NCBI GenBank assembly: GCA_030694965.1
Contig: JAUYTZ010000018.1
Span: 145,559 to 209,558 of the forward strand
Direction: 5' to 3'
Length of the DNA: 64,000 nucleotides
From: Candidatus Paracaedibacteraceae bacterium
GTDB lineage: Bacteria; Pseudomonadota; Alphaproteobacteria; Paracaedibacterales; CAIOTO01
Shown: piece by piece, positions 30,087-40,244 of the stretch
How the letters are laid out: the number at the start of each line of letters is the position of its first letter
Numbering within the stretch: the first letter of the stretch is position 1
Translations under genes and position numbers: made by a program
The notes under the pieces: model-generated
The model's input: the letters and a program-made list of their open reading frames with translations, nothing else
Told to the model about the DNA's origin: nothing
Databases searched by the model: none

Positions 30087-31700
30087 GTGAAAAACATTAA
30101 TTTTAAGTTGTGTTTTGTATATACGTTGTTTTGTATAGTTAATAACTCTTTTTGTAGCACAAAGTTAATTGATGCGCAGCTTGCATGTGGTTTAATTAAT
30201 TTAGAAAAAACTGTAAGAGATTCTTTAATTATAGTAAATAATAAGGCATTTGACTCGTACAATAAAGGTGTGGTCACCAGAACTAATTTGTATGAACATA
30301 TACAAAAGCATTATACTAAACTTGATGCTGATTTAGGGTGTATTATTGATCCTAAACCTGATTTTGGCTCGCCAGAAAATGATTCCCTTTCTTGTTTTTA
30401 CGCATCTACTAAGGATTTTCATGTGGTTTATTCTCTTGTAGATTATGCTTTGAAAAATGCGACTGATATTTACGAAGATGCAAGTGATAATTACGTTTTA
30501 ACATATACTTTTTCTGCTCTTGCATTGGAAAGCATAGCAAAAAAATATGCAGAAAAACACTCAAACTTGGTCTTGAAAAGATCAAGAGGAGATGGCTTCT
30601 CTTTAGGAATGACCTACCGCAAAACAATAGATTCTAGTAATAATGTGTTAATGAATATATGTCATGAATTGATGAACATTCGAATTGTTGCGCCTAAAAC
30701 CTTGAAATTCATAACCACTGCTTATCCAGTATTAATGCCGATAAGTGCTTCTTATATGCCAATCGAAGAAGCTATTAATGATCAAGCGCAGCGTCTTTTA
30801 AGACTTAAAGCTCCCAATGTATCCTCAGAGGCAGACTTTCCTGACATGTCTTCGATGAGATCTCCTATAAAACAGCCTTCAACAAAGTCTTGCAGAAAAT
30901 CAATTCCAATAAAATCTCACGGTCGGCCCGTAATGAAATCTCCGCCAGGTTCTGCAAAAAAATCTTCAGTAAGACCTTTAGGAAAATTTTCTCCAGGACT
31001 TGCAGGTAAGTCTCCAGCGAAATCTTTAACTTCTCCAGGTTCTGCAAAAGAGAATAGTTCGAATTATTCTGTGCTATCTCCTTCTTTTCTTTTAGAAAAG
31101 TTAAAGATTACCTCTTCCCCAAAAGGTGTCGCTAATCAGGTTCCTGCAAAGTCAGATTCTTTATTAAATTTTAATGAGGAGTTAGATGTAGAAGTTGTGG
31201 GACATGGTTCTTCAGAATTACCAACAGCAAGAAATGAAAATACATTAAATTCCAATATTATTCCTGTAGATGCAGAAGAAGAACAAAACTATAATATATT
31301 GCCTTCAGGTGGGGTGTATAATCCTTCAATACAAGTTCCTCAATATCAAATGCAAGTGGCTCCTCATTATGTGCAGGCTCCTCAATATCAACCGCACATG
31401 TGTCAATTTGCTCCTGTGTATCAGTTTCCAGTGTATCAAGCTGCGCCGTCAATGACTCAATTTCCAGTGCAGATGGGGCAATATCAATCACACTACTTTC
31501 CTGCGCCTATGTACCAATTCCCAGTGCCGATGGGGCAGTGTCAATCACCGCACTTTCCTGCGCCTATGTACCAATTTCCAGTTCCGATCAATCCATACTT
31601 AGTGTCAATGCCGCACTATCAAGCACCTACAAATTCAAATTCTTCACATGAAAGGAATGCGACTTTTCCTAATGTATCTAATTATTCTCAGCATAATTAA
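30087..31700 (+). CDS. Hypothetical secreted low-complexity protein (GTG start), KSP-rich linker and Pro/Tyr/Gln/Met-rich repeat C-terminus
   Basis: 537 aa; signal-like MKNINFKLCFVYTLFCIVNNSFCS; SPIKQPSTKSCRKS...KSPAKSLTSPGSAKE; repeated MGQxQSxxFPAPMYQFPV. Confidence 0.7.
   Translation: MKNINFKLCFVYTLFCIVNNSFCSTKLIDAQLACGLINLEKTVRDSLIIVNNKAFDSYNKGVVTRTNLYEHIQKHYTKLDADLGCIIDPKPDFGSPENDSLSCFYASTKDFHVVYSLVDYALKNATDIYEDASDNYVLTYTFSALALESIAKKYAEKHSNLVLKRSRGDGFSLGMTYRKTIDSSNNVLMNICHELMNIRIVAPKTLKFITTAYPVLMPISASYMPIEEAINDQAQRLLRLKAPNVSSEADFPDMSSMRSPIKQPSTKSCRKSIPIKSHGRPVMKSPPGSAKKSSVRPLGKFSPGLAGKSPAKSLTSPGSAKENSSNYSVLSPSFLLEKLKITSSPKGVANQVPAKSDSLLNFNEELDVEVVGHGSSELPTARNENTLNSNIIPVDAEEEQNYNILPSGGVYNPSIQVPQYQMQVAPHYVQAPQYQPHMCQFAPVYQFPVYQAAPSMTQFPVQMGQYQSHYFPAPMYQFPVPMGQCQSPHFPAPMYQFPVPINPYLVSMPHYQAPTNSNSSHERNATFPNVSNYSQHN
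31461..31586 (+). repeat. 57-bp tandem repeat (two full copies plus start of a third)
   Basis: 31461-31517 and 31518-31574: tt(t/c)ccagtgc(a/c)gatggggca(a/g)t... encoding FPV[QP]MGQ[YC]QS[HP][YH]FPAPMYQ; third copy begins at 31575 (FPVP) and then diverges. Confidence 0.9.
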
Positions 31701-31904
31701 TTTCAGGGCAATCGTAAGTATTTTTTATTACATTCGTACAGTAGTGAGTCAAGCTTGATGATGACATTAAGAAAAATCGGATTGTGACAGGAAGCAGACT
31801 TTTCAATAAAAGTGAGTAGTCGTATGATGTTTTATAAAAAAGCATAATCTTTAAAAAAAAGCTTGCTCTTTTGTAAACTTTTTTGCATAGTAAAGAAACA
31901 ATTT

Positions 31905-31994
31905 GGATGGGTGGCCGAGCGGTTTAAGGCACCGGTCTTGAAAACCGGCGAGGGTGCAAGCTCTCCGTGAGTTCGAATCTCACCCCATCCGCCA
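31905..31994 (+). tRNA. tRNA-Ser (anticodon UGA)
   Basis: Acceptor GGATGGG/CCCATCC, anticodon loop CTTGAAA, long variable arm GAGGGTGCAAGCTCTC, TTCGAATC, encoded CCA. Confidence 0.96.
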
Positions 31995-32100
31995 TTGCAC
32001 TATATGTGCTAAGGCGTGATCTCACGACGAAGCATGATTATGCAGTCGGATTAGTATGTATCAAAAATACAAATTTATTCCTTAAAAATGATGAGATCTC

Positions 32101-32847
32101 ATGGCAGGACATTCCCAATTTAAAAACATCATGCATCGCAAAGGCGCGCAAGATTCAAAACGTGCACGTATGTTTGCAAAGATTACACGTGAAATTGTCG
32201 TGGCGGCAAAGTCTGGTTTACCAGATCCTGCGACGAATCCACGTTTGCGTTCTGCCTTAGCTGCTGCGCGATCAGCGAACGTGCCAAAAGATAATATTGA
32301 ACGTGCACTTAAAAAAGTTATCGGCGGTGAAGATAATACAGTTTATGAAGAAGTGCGCTATGAAGGTTATGGTAGCGGTGGAATTGCTGTTATTGTTGAG
32401 GGCTTGACGGATAATCGCAATCGTACAGCATCTGAAATACGTTCAATTTTTTCAAAACATGGCGGAAGTCTTGGAGAAACAGGCGGCGTAGCATTTCAGT
32501 TTGAACGTGTAGGCTTGATTCGCTTTGATGTTTTAAAAGGGTTTGATACTGTATTTGAGGCAGCAGTGAATGCTGGCGCTGATAATGTGGAAGAGATTGA
32601 AGAATCCCTTGAAATCACGTGCCCAATGGAAGCATTTGCATCAGTGCGTGACAGCGTTGTGGAAACATTAGGCGATCCAATAGAAGCTAAAGTGATTTGG
32701 CGGCCGCTTAATACATTAAGCTGTGATGAAGACACAGCACGCACGTTGTTTAAAATGATTGATACGCTTGAAGATAATGATGACGTTCAAAACGTATATG
32801 CTAACTTTGATGTATCCGATGAAATTGCTCAGAAACTAGCTGGTTAA
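32101..32847 (+). CDS. yebC: YebC/PmpR-family protein
   Basis: MAGHSQFKNIMHRKGAQDSKRARMFAKITREI; NVPKDNIERALKK. Confidence 0.96.
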   Translation: MAGHSQFKNIMHRKGAQDSKRARMFAKITREIVVAAKSGLPDPATNPRLRSALAAARSANVPKDNIERALKKVIGGEDNTVYEEVRYEGYGSGGIAVIVEGLTDNRNRTASEIRSIFSKHGGSLGETGGVAFQFERVGLIRFDVLKGFDTVFEAAVNAGADNVEEIEESLEITCPMEAFASVRDSVVETLGDPIEAKVIWRPLNTLSCDEDTARTLFKMIDTLEDNDDVQNVYANFDVSDEIAQKLAG

Positions 32848-32848
32848 T

Positions 32849-33772
32849 TTGAAGCCTTTCAATCAACGATATAATAAAAACGACACAGCTTTCTTTTGGA
32901 ATAAAAAGGGAGCTTTTTTTATTGTCTTATCTGCTTTACTTGCCAGCGTTACGAATTCATGTGTGCATGGGCTAACATCATATATTTCAGCAGGCCAGCT
33001 TCTATTTTTAAAAGCAGGAGTGGCATTTATTTTGTGTTCTCCTTGGATTATTCGTTACTGGAAAAATATTATAGGTTCTCCTAATAAAAAGTGGCATGTG
33101 CAAAAAGCAGTTTTTGGTGCTGCGGGAAATGTTTTTTGGATTACAGCGCTGCAAACATTGCCATTAGCAGATGCATCTATTTTGTCATTAACTAGCGCAT
33201 TGCTAACAACTTTGGGTGCTACCGTTTTTTTTAAAGAGCGCTTGCGTTTCGCCACTTTGGGTGCTTTAGCACTTGGAGGACTTGGTGTGTGTATTGTTAT
33301 TAAGCCGTCGATGGCTGTTTTTTCATGGCATGCTTTATTGCCGTTGATGTCTGCTTTGTGTTATTCAGCGTCTTCTTTGTTTGTTAAAAAAGTGTCTGTT
33401 GATGATTCAACTATTGTTTCACTCGTTTACTTGTTGGGTGGTATGACAGTGCTTAGTGCGCCTTTTGCATATGCTGCGTGGGTATCACTTAGTTCATGGG
33501 ATTTTTTACTTATTGTTTCGATTGCTGTGTTTTATTGGGGAATTCAGTGGTCTTTGATTTATGCATATGCGCATGCGAGCGCTGGATTTTTAGCTCCGTT
33601 TAAATTTGTTCGTTTCCCATTAGCTTGTGTGATTGGTGTTGTTTTTTTTGCTGAAACACCTTCTTCTTATGTCGTAGGTGGTGCTTTTTTGATTTTTTGT
33701 GCGTGTGGACTTATTCAATTCACGCGTCATGATCCTTCTCATTTGTTTAAGACGCGCTCAGGACAGAAATAA
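32849..33772 (+). CDS. DMT-superfamily (EamA-like) transporter
   Basis: About 10 TM; ALQTLPLADASILSLTSALLTTLGATVFFKERL EamA motif. Confidence 0.88.
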   Translation: MKPFNQRYNKNDTAFFWNKKGAFFIVLSALLASVTNSCVHGLTSYISAGQLLFLKAGVAFILCSPWIIRYWKNIIGSPNKKWHVQKAVFGAAGNVFWITALQTLPLADASILSLTSALLTTLGATVFFKERLRFATLGALALGGLGVCIVIKPSMAVFSWHALLPLMSALCYSASSLFVKKVSVDDSTIVSLVYLLGGMTVLSAPFAYAAWVSLSSWDFLLIVSIAVFYWGIQWSLIYAYAHASAGFLAPFKFVRFPLACVIGVVFFAETPSSYVVGGAFLIFCACGLIQFTRHDPSHLFKTRSGQK

Positions 33773-33835
33773 TTTCTTGCTGTGTCTTTTATATTCATTT
33801 ACAACTAATCTTATATCTATATTAAAGGTAGTTAA

Positions 33836-35773
33836 ATGATCAAAAAAATTTCAATTGCTTTGCTTGTATTTATTTCTAGCGTTTCGGCAACAACTTCAGT
33901 AAAGAAAAATATTCCTCAGCCCGAAAAAGCTGTTTCCGTTACATCACGTTTTGGAACGCCAAAAGATGAATATATGCAACTTGTGAATGCAAACGCCCCT
34001 AAAGGCGGGACGTTTCGTTTGGCTGCTACAGGTACGTTTGATGTTCTTAATGATAAAATTCTAAAGGGTATTGGCACATGTGCAATGGGCATTCCTTTGA
34101 CACTCGAAGCTTTAATGATGCGGTCACCTACAGATCCATTTGCTTTTTATGGTCTTGTGGCAGAAAAGATTGAAATTCCTGATGATAAGTCATGCGTGAT
34201 TTTTTACATTAATCCAAAGGCACGTTTTCATAATGGGGATTCTGTGACCACAGCAGATATTCAAGCCACAATGGAAACATTGCGTGATAAAGGTGTACCT
34301 CGTTATAAAAAGTTTTATGATCGTATTTCAAAGGTTACTATTCATTCGCCACTGATTATACAATTTGAATTTAAACTTGATGATAAAGGTGTTTTTGATC
34401 CTGAATTACCCTTTATGATTGGGTTTATGCCAGTGTTATCAAAAAAGCAATTGGATCAAATTGATTTTGCAAATTCAGGATTGACGCCACTTATGGGGAC
34501 GGGACCATATACTGTGGATCAAGTGCAGCAAGGGCGATTTATAACGTTTAAACGTAATCCTAATTATTGGGCTGCAGATTTGCCAATCATGAAAGGGCAA
34601 TATAACTTTGACACAATTCGAATTGAATATTTTAAAAATGCAACGGCTTATTTTCAAGCGTTCTTAGCAAAAGAGTTTGACATCTTTTTTGAGATGGATC
34701 CAAAGCAATGGGAACGTGGCTATAATGTTGACGCTGTGAAACGTGGAGACATCGTGCGTGAAGACTTAAGGCACGAACGAAATGTTGCCGTTCGAACAAT
34801 TATTATGAATATGCGTCGTCCTGTGTTTCAAAATATTGAGTTACGTCGTGCAATCTTAATGGCATTTGATGCGGATTCGTTGAATCGCATGGTGTTTGAT
34901 GGTGTTATGAATGTGCCTAATAGTTTGTTTGCAAACACAGTTTATGCACATAAAGGGCCAGCTGAAGGACGTGAAAAAGAAATACTGATGATGTATGCGT
35001 CGCAAATTGAACCAACACTTTTAAAACGTATTATTGAGAAACCTTTTACACCAGCACAAACAAATGGTGCAGGAGATCAACGTGATAATTTAAAGAAAGC
35101 TGCAAACATTTTAGATGCTGCTGGCTATACTATTAAAAATGGTAAGCGCATTGCACCAGATGGTAAACCAGTTCAAATCAGTATTATGATTAAAGATGAT
35201 CGTTTGGAAAAAATTGCGCTTAGCTTGCGTGAAAGTCTTAAAACAATTGGTATTGATTTGACAGTTCGAAAATTTGATTCAAATACGTATGAAAATAAGG
35301 TGGTTGAATCTGATTTTGATATGATTGTTCATACATGGGTAAATACATTATCGCCAGGTGTTGAGCAAACTTATTACTTTAGTCGTAATACCGCAGACGT
35401 CAAGGGAAGTAGTAATTATATCGGATTAAAGGATCCTGTTGCAGAAGCTTTGTCATATGAAGTAACTCATGCAAATACCTTTGAGGAATTAAAAGCTGCT
35501 GTGCGTGCCATGGATCGCTATGTAATGCATTTGTGTTTACAGATTCCATTGGCGTATGATAATACGTTGCGTTTTGCCTATTGGAAAGATCGCCTAGCTA
35601 TTCCCCCGATATTGAAGCAGTTTGAAGTAAATGTAATGAATCGCGGCTGGTCTCCACACGTGAGTGACGTTGAAAAATCAGATGATATCAAAAAGACTGA
35701 AATAGTGCAAAAATCTGTAGTTAAAGATGTTTCATGCGGAATAATTTGCAAAATTAAGAAGCTGTTTAGTTGA
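33836..35773 (+). CDS. ABC transporter extracellular solute-binding protein family 5 (YejA-like)
   Basis: Signal peptide; ANAPKGGTFRLAATGTFDVLNDKILKG, LMGTGPYTVDQVQQGRFITFKRNPNYWA; resembles YejA oligopeptide/microcin C binding proteins. Confidence 0.9.
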   Translation: MIKKISIALLVFISSVSATTSVKKNIPQPEKAVSVTSRFGTPKDEYMQLVNANAPKGGTFRLAATGTFDVLNDKILKGIGTCAMGIPLTLEALMMRSPTDPFAFYGLVAEKIEIPDDKSCVIFYINPKARFHNGDSVTTADIQATMETLRDKGVPRYKKFYDRISKVTIHSPLIIQFEFKLDDKGVFDPELPFMIGFMPVLSKKQLDQIDFANSGLTPLMGTGPYTVDQVQQGRFITFKRNPNYWAADLPIMKGQYNFDTIRIEYFKNATAYFQAFLAKEFDIFFEMDPKQWERGYNVDAVKRGDIVREDLRHERNVAVRTIIMNMRRPVFQNIELRRAILMAFDADSLNRMVFDGVMNVPNSLFANTVYAHKGPAEGREKEILMMYASQIEPTLLKRIIEKPFTPAQTNGAGDQRDNLKKAANILDAAGYTIKNGKRIAPDGKPVQISIMIKDDRLEKIALSLRESLKTIGIDLTVRKFDSNTYENKVVESDFDMIVHTWVNTLSPGVEQTYYFSRNTADVKGSSNYIGLKDPVAEALSYEVTHANTFEELKAAVRAMDRYVMHLCLQIPLAYDNTLRFAYWKDRLAIPPILKQFEVNVMNRGWSPHVSDVEKSDDIKKTEIVQKSVVKDVSCGIICKIKKLFS

Positions 35774-35774
35774 T

Positions 35775-36809
35775 ATGCAGTTTCCTTCAATACCATCTTG
35801 CAAACATGTTGCTGTGTCACAGAAAGGTACGCTTGGTATTATTACATTGAGTCGACCTGAAGCGCTTAATGCAACAAGTTACGAAATGGTATTGGCAATT
35901 AATGACGCGTTGACTCAGTTTGCAGTTAACAGCTCAGTAAAGCACATTGCAGTTAGATCTTCATCTGACCGTTCTTTTTGTGCGGGCGGAGATATTCGCT
36001 CGGCTTACTATGCAATGCAGAATAAAGATTATGCAGCATGTGAGCTGTATTTTAAAGCGGAGTACCAACTAATTCATCGTTTGGCTACTTTTGAAAAGCC
36101 TATTTATGCATTTATTAATGGGTACTGTTTTGGCGGTGGGATGGGGCTTTCAGTGCATTGCACCTCGCGTATTGTTGGCGAGAACGCTGTATTTAGCATG
36201 CCTGAAACGAGAATTGGCTTTTTTCCAGATATCGGAGCAGCTTATTTTTATAATCAGTTGAAAGATAGCAATGAAGCAATGCTATTGGCATGTACGGGGT
36301 ATCGATTTAAACGTGATCATGCGATGCTTAATGGTATTGCAACACATGCTGTTGATTCATATCAATGGGATACCCTTTTAAATCAGCTTGCTGATGGAGA
36401 AAAACTTGATACGTGCTCGTATGTATCTGCAGAGGTAAAAGATGCAGCAATTAATACTGATATGTTGTTAGCTTTTTCAAAACCAAATTTGCCTGAGATA
36501 ATTAAAGCTCTCCCTCATTCATTTAAAGACATTTTGAATCAACAGTCGCCTTTTAGCATAGCCGTAACGTATGCATATATGAAACGTGCACAAGGAATGT
36601 CTTTAAAAAGCGTGCTTGAATTAGATTTTGTGCTTGCAATGAATTTTGTAAAACACGGTGAATTCATGGAAGGTGTACGCGCACTTGTTATTGATAAGGA
36701 CAAAAAACCAAAATGGAGCTTTCCTTGGACTGAAAATGTATTTGAAGTAATGCCATATCATATTATTGACACCATGTTTGTTTTTGATGAGACACAGTTG
36801 TATTCCTAA
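35775..36809 (+). CDS. Enoyl-CoA hydratase/isomerase family (3-hydroxyisobutyryl-CoA hydrolase-like)
   Basis: SRPEALNATSYEMV, DRSFCAGGDIRS, GYCFGGGMGLSVHCTSRIVGENAVFSMPETRIGFFPDIGAAY. Confidence 0.9.
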   Translation: MQFPSIPSCKHVAVSQKGTLGIITLSRPEALNATSYEMVLAINDALTQFAVNSSVKHIAVRSSSDRSFCAGGDIRSAYYAMQNKDYAACELYFKAEYQLIHRLATFEKPIYAFINGYCFGGGMGLSVHCTSRIVGENAVFSMPETRIGFFPDIGAAYFYNQLKDSNEAMLLACTGYRFKRDHAMLNGIATHAVDSYQWDTLLNQLADGEKLDTCSYVSAEVKDAAINTDMLLAFSKPNLPEIIKALPHSFKDILNQQSPFSIAVTYAYMKRAQGMSLKSVLELDFVLAMNFVKHGEFMEGVRALVIDKDKKPKWSFPWTENVFEVMPYHIIDTMFVFDETQLYS

Positions 36810-37817
36810 ATGATTGAACATCGATTAAAGAAACATATTGAAACTTATGGCGGTATTACAGTACGTGAATATCAGGATGTGTTGTTGTTTGATCCAACAG
36901 ATGGATATTATGCTAATTCAAAAGTTATTGGTAAATCTGGTGATTTCATAACAAGTCCTGAAATTTCACAAGCTTTTGGTGAGGTTGTAGCTCTTTATTT
37001 TGTAAATCAATGGTATCAAATGGATTGCCCACCAGAAGTTTTATTGATAGAGCTTGGGCCTGGTCGCGGTACGTTAATGCTTGATATGATTCGTACTTTT
37101 AAACAATTTCCTGATTTTTGGAACGTAGTCTGTGTTTATTTAGTTGAAGTTTGTCCCTCATTGATGCAACAGCAAATTGATTGCTTGGGTAATGATATAA
37201 AACATGTCTCATCTTTAGCTATTGTGCCTGAGGCTGATGTGCAGTTTATAGTAGCAAATGAGTTTTTTGATGCACTTCCCGTGGAGCAGTTTGTTTGCAG
37301 CAATGCAAATGAAACGCGTGAGCGTGTGATTCATTATTCTGAAAAAGATGGGTTTTATTTTGAGCCCCACACTGATGAGGAATACATTATTGAAAAAAGC
37401 GCATCGTCAATGATTATTATTGATGAGATTAAACGTCGCTTAAGTAATGGTGCAGGGATGGCTTTAATCATTGACTATGGTGATACACATGAGACGACGC
37501 CAGACAATTTTCAGCGAGTAGGGGATACATTGCAAGCAGTATACCAACATCAGCGTGTTTCTGTTTTTGATTGTATGGGAAAAGCTGATTTATCGCACCA
37601 CGTAGATTTTGGAACGTTTCAAAAAGCTTTAGCCCCGCTTCGCATGGAATGCATGACGCAAGGTACGTTTTTAATTCAAAATGGCATAAATGAGCGTACT
37701 GATTATTTGGCTAAAAGAGATAACAGAATCGCCGCTGCTTTACGAACTGGAGCTGCTCGATTAACTGCACCTTCTGCCATGGGATCTTTGTTTAAAATAC
37801 TAATTGTTAATTCTTAA
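36810..37817 (+). CDS. SAM-dependent methyltransferase, MidA/NDUFAF7 family (DUF185)
   Basis: GKSGDFITSPEISQAFGEVVALYFVNQW, LLIELGPGRGTLMLDMIRTFK, NEFFDALPVEQF, ALIIDYGD. Confidence 0.92.
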   Translation: MIEHRLKKHIETYGGITVREYQDVLLFDPTDGYYANSKVIGKSGDFITSPEISQAFGEVVALYFVNQWYQMDCPPEVLLIELGPGRGTLMLDMIRTFKQFPDFWNVVCVYLVEVCPSLMQQQIDCLGNDIKHVSSLAIVPEADVQFIVANEFFDALPVEQFVCSNANETRERVIHYSEKDGFYFEPHTDEEYIIEKSASSMIIIDEIKRRLSNGAGMALIIDYGDTHETTPDNFQRVGDTLQAVYQHQRVSVFDCMGKADLSHHVDFGTFQKALAPLRMECMTQGTFLIQNGINERTDYLAKRDNRIAAALRTGAARLTAPSAMGSLFKILIVNS

Positions 37818-37889
37818 GATTTTCATAGAGAAAAAGCTAAAACAAAGATATTGTTAAATATGCCTTTTTTTTATGAGACTTCAAACTAA

Positions 37890-39011
37890 ATGATGCCTTA
37901 TTCTTTTTTAAAAACATTTTTTCTTACATCATTTTTTTTGTGCAGCAATGCAACTGCATACAGTTTAAAGGAACCTATTCAAAAGCTTGAAAAGCACGTT
38001 GAAAAATTAATTAAATCGAGAAGAATACCAGGATGTGCAATTGCTGTTGTTGATCATGATAAAATTGTGTACATGAAAGCATTTGGCGTCAAAAAGCTAG
38101 GTAAGGGAAAAATAATACAGCCTGTCGATTTGGATACTGTTTTTCAGCTAGGATCCATTTCAAAGCCAATCACATCAACTCTTATTGCAATTTTACAAAA
38201 ACAAGGTAAATTTAACATAGACCATGCTGTGCGTCCGCTTTTGCCATGGGTGCACGCACATATGACGGCGCGGCATTTGCTTAGTCATTCAAGCGGTTAT
38301 AGTAGAGCAGGGTGGAACAATAAAATTGAAAGTAATACGCCACGCGTTAATTTATTGAATGATTTATCTGTGCATCCAAAATGTACACCAGGTTCAACAT
38401 TTGATTACCATAATTTAGCATTTAGTTTAATAGAAGATATTCTAAAACATACATACAAAGCATCGCTTGGTCAATTATTACAGTATTATTTGTTTAATCC
38501 AATGGGAATGAAGAACGCAAGCTGTGGTTATCAGCCCTTTGAACGCAGTGCGAACAAAGCATGGCCGCACATTCTTACAAAAAATGGAACACTGATGCCT
38601 AGCATCAAAGCATCACAATTTTATCACTTTCATGTACCATCTGCTGGCGGCATTAATGCAAGTGTGCGTGATATGGCGAATTTTCTTCTTTTGCAAATTA
38701 ATGGATTCTCACACTTAGTTACAAAGGAAGAACTTGCTGCATTTCATGCTCCCATTATGCCCACAAAAGATACAATGTCTTGGTTTAAAGTAGAAGCTTC
38801 TGGAGCAGAACTTAAAACGTGGTATGGTCTTGGGTGGCGTATTTTAGATATCGGCAAAAAGCGAATTGTATTTCATGGAGGGTGGTTAAAAGGGTTTAAG
38901 AATTTCTTAGCATTTAGCCCTGCTCGCAAAGTTGGAATTATTATCTTGCACAATAGTGAAAGCGGCTTTTCGAAAAAAACCGCTATTCGATTTTTAAAAG
39001 AAGTAAGTTAA
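37890..39011 (+). CDS. Serine hydrolase, beta-lactamase class C / penicillin-binding family
   Basis: Signal peptide; SISK (SxxK), YHN (YxN), HGG motifs. Confidence 0.9.
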   Translation: MMPYSFLKTFFLTSFFLCSNATAYSLKEPIQKLEKHVEKLIKSRRIPGCAIAVVDHDKIVYMKAFGVKKLGKGKIIQPVDLDTVFQLGSISKPITSTLIAILQKQGKFNIDHAVRPLLPWVHAHMTARHLLSHSSGYSRAGWNNKIESNTPRVNLLNDLSVHPKCTPGSTFDYHNLAFSLIEDILKHTYKASLGQLLQYYLFNPMGMKNASCGYQPFERSANKAWPHILTKNGTLMPSIKASQFYHFHVPSAGGINASVRDMANFLLLQINGFSHLVTKEELAAFHAPIMPTKDTMSWFKVEASGAELKTWYGLGWRILDIGKKRIVFHGGWLKGFKNFLAFSPARKVGIIILHNSESGFSKKTAIRFLKEVS

Positions 39012-39014
39012 GCG

Positions 39015-39890
39015 TCAAGTTGGCTTGTCTTCTCTTTTTTGTGATTCAGCTTTTCGTTCTTTAATCTTTTTTGTGATGGCTTCTTGCTTTTGGAAAAAGA
39101 TACTGCGCATGCCTACATAGAAATCACTGGATGTATTTTCAAGGTCTCGAAGGCCAATAAGTACTTGGCGTCTACGATCAACAGCATCAAATCCATAAAG
39201 TGCTTTTAAGTATATCATTTGCTGTCTGTGGCGGTTATGTCCGCGATGTTTGTTGTGTACATAGTAGTACAATGGATCCATGTAAGCTTCACCAAGTTTT
39301 CCTGTGGCATCACGTAGTGAAGAAGGCCCTAATATAGGTAGAACAATATAAGGACCAGTGCCCATGCCCCATGTAGCAAATGTTTCATTAAGTGATGTTG
39401 GTTCTTTTGGTAACCCCATGCCACTTGCTGCATCCATAGTGCCTAAAAGTCCAATTGTTGTATTAATAACAAAACGAAAAATTGTTTTTATAGCATGTGC
39501 ACCTTCACCTTGAAGGGTATGATTTATAGCTTCTACAGGTGAAAAAGCATTATCAATCAGGTTCCTAACGGCAGTTTTTCCTGTTGAGTGAATGGTCGTG
39601 TCGTAGATAGTTGCAATTGGCTTAAAAATAAGCCCGTCAATGACTTTATTAAAGCCAAAAACGACACGATTTAAATTTTCTAGTGGGTCGGGTTCATCCA
39701 TTGATGAGTCTTCATCAAACCCATCTTCTGTCAAAGCCTCGTCTATAAAACCAGATGTCTTTGAGTTAATTATTTTTTTTTCTGTTTTTACATGGTCCCC
39801 AGCTGCCACTTGATTAAGTGAAACATTTATTATTAGGAGTGTAAAAAGTATAAAGCTGCGTTTGAAGAATGGTAGTTGGCGTGCGCACAT
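39015..39890 (-). CDS. mlaA: MlaA/VacJ-family lipoprotein-like protein
   Basis: DPLENLNRVVFGFNKVIDGLIFKPIATIYDTTIH ... ETFATWGMGTGPYIVLPILGPSSLRDATG. Confidence 0.93.
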   Translation of the reverse strand: MCARQLPFFKRSFILFTLLIINVSLNQVAAGDHVKTEKKIINSKTSGFIDEALTEDGFDEDSSMDEPDPLENLNRVVFGFNKVIDGLIFKPIATIYDTTIHSTGKTAVRNLIDNAFSPVEAINHTLQGEGAHAIKTIFRFVINTTIGLLGTMDAASGMGLPKEPTSLNETFATWGMGTGPYIVLPILGPSSLRDATGKLGEAYMDPLYYYVHNKHRGHNRHRQQMIYLKALYGFDAVDRRRQVLIGLRDLENTSSDFYVGMRSIFFQKQEAITKKIKERKAESQKREDKPT

Positions 39891-40244
39891 AGATAAGGAA
39901 TCCTTTTGTATTTCTTAAATAGTACAAGACTGATCCCAAAAAAAAAAGGCTATTTTGTTTAAAATGTTTCAAATTGCATAAATTATTTTTCGTTATAAAA
40001 GTAAATTAGAAGATAATTTATTTTTTTCTGTTTGTGAGACCATTAGTGGGAGAGGGCGTTATATTTTTTATTATATTGATTTATTATTTTATTTTGTAAA
40101 TATAAGATTTAATTTTTTAAAAATTATTACAGAATATTTTGAAAAATAAGCAATGTTTCTGTTTACTTACTATTAATGATGTTTATGGTACTTTTAAAAT
40201 AGGGATATCATTATTTTGATCTCTTTATTTTAAGAGGAACGCTT

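Noticed and set aside
31258-31651. Overlapping ORFs in other frames (31258..31491 -, 31270..31455 +, 31400..31651 +) with repetitive sequence
   Set aside because: They arise from the nucleotide repeats of the 30087-31700 gene read in other frames; no independent start/RBS evidence.
31967-32260. Plus-strand 97-aa ORF spanning the end of tRNA-Ser into yebC
   Set aside because: Overlaps the tRNA 3' end and is out of frame with the well-supported yebC.
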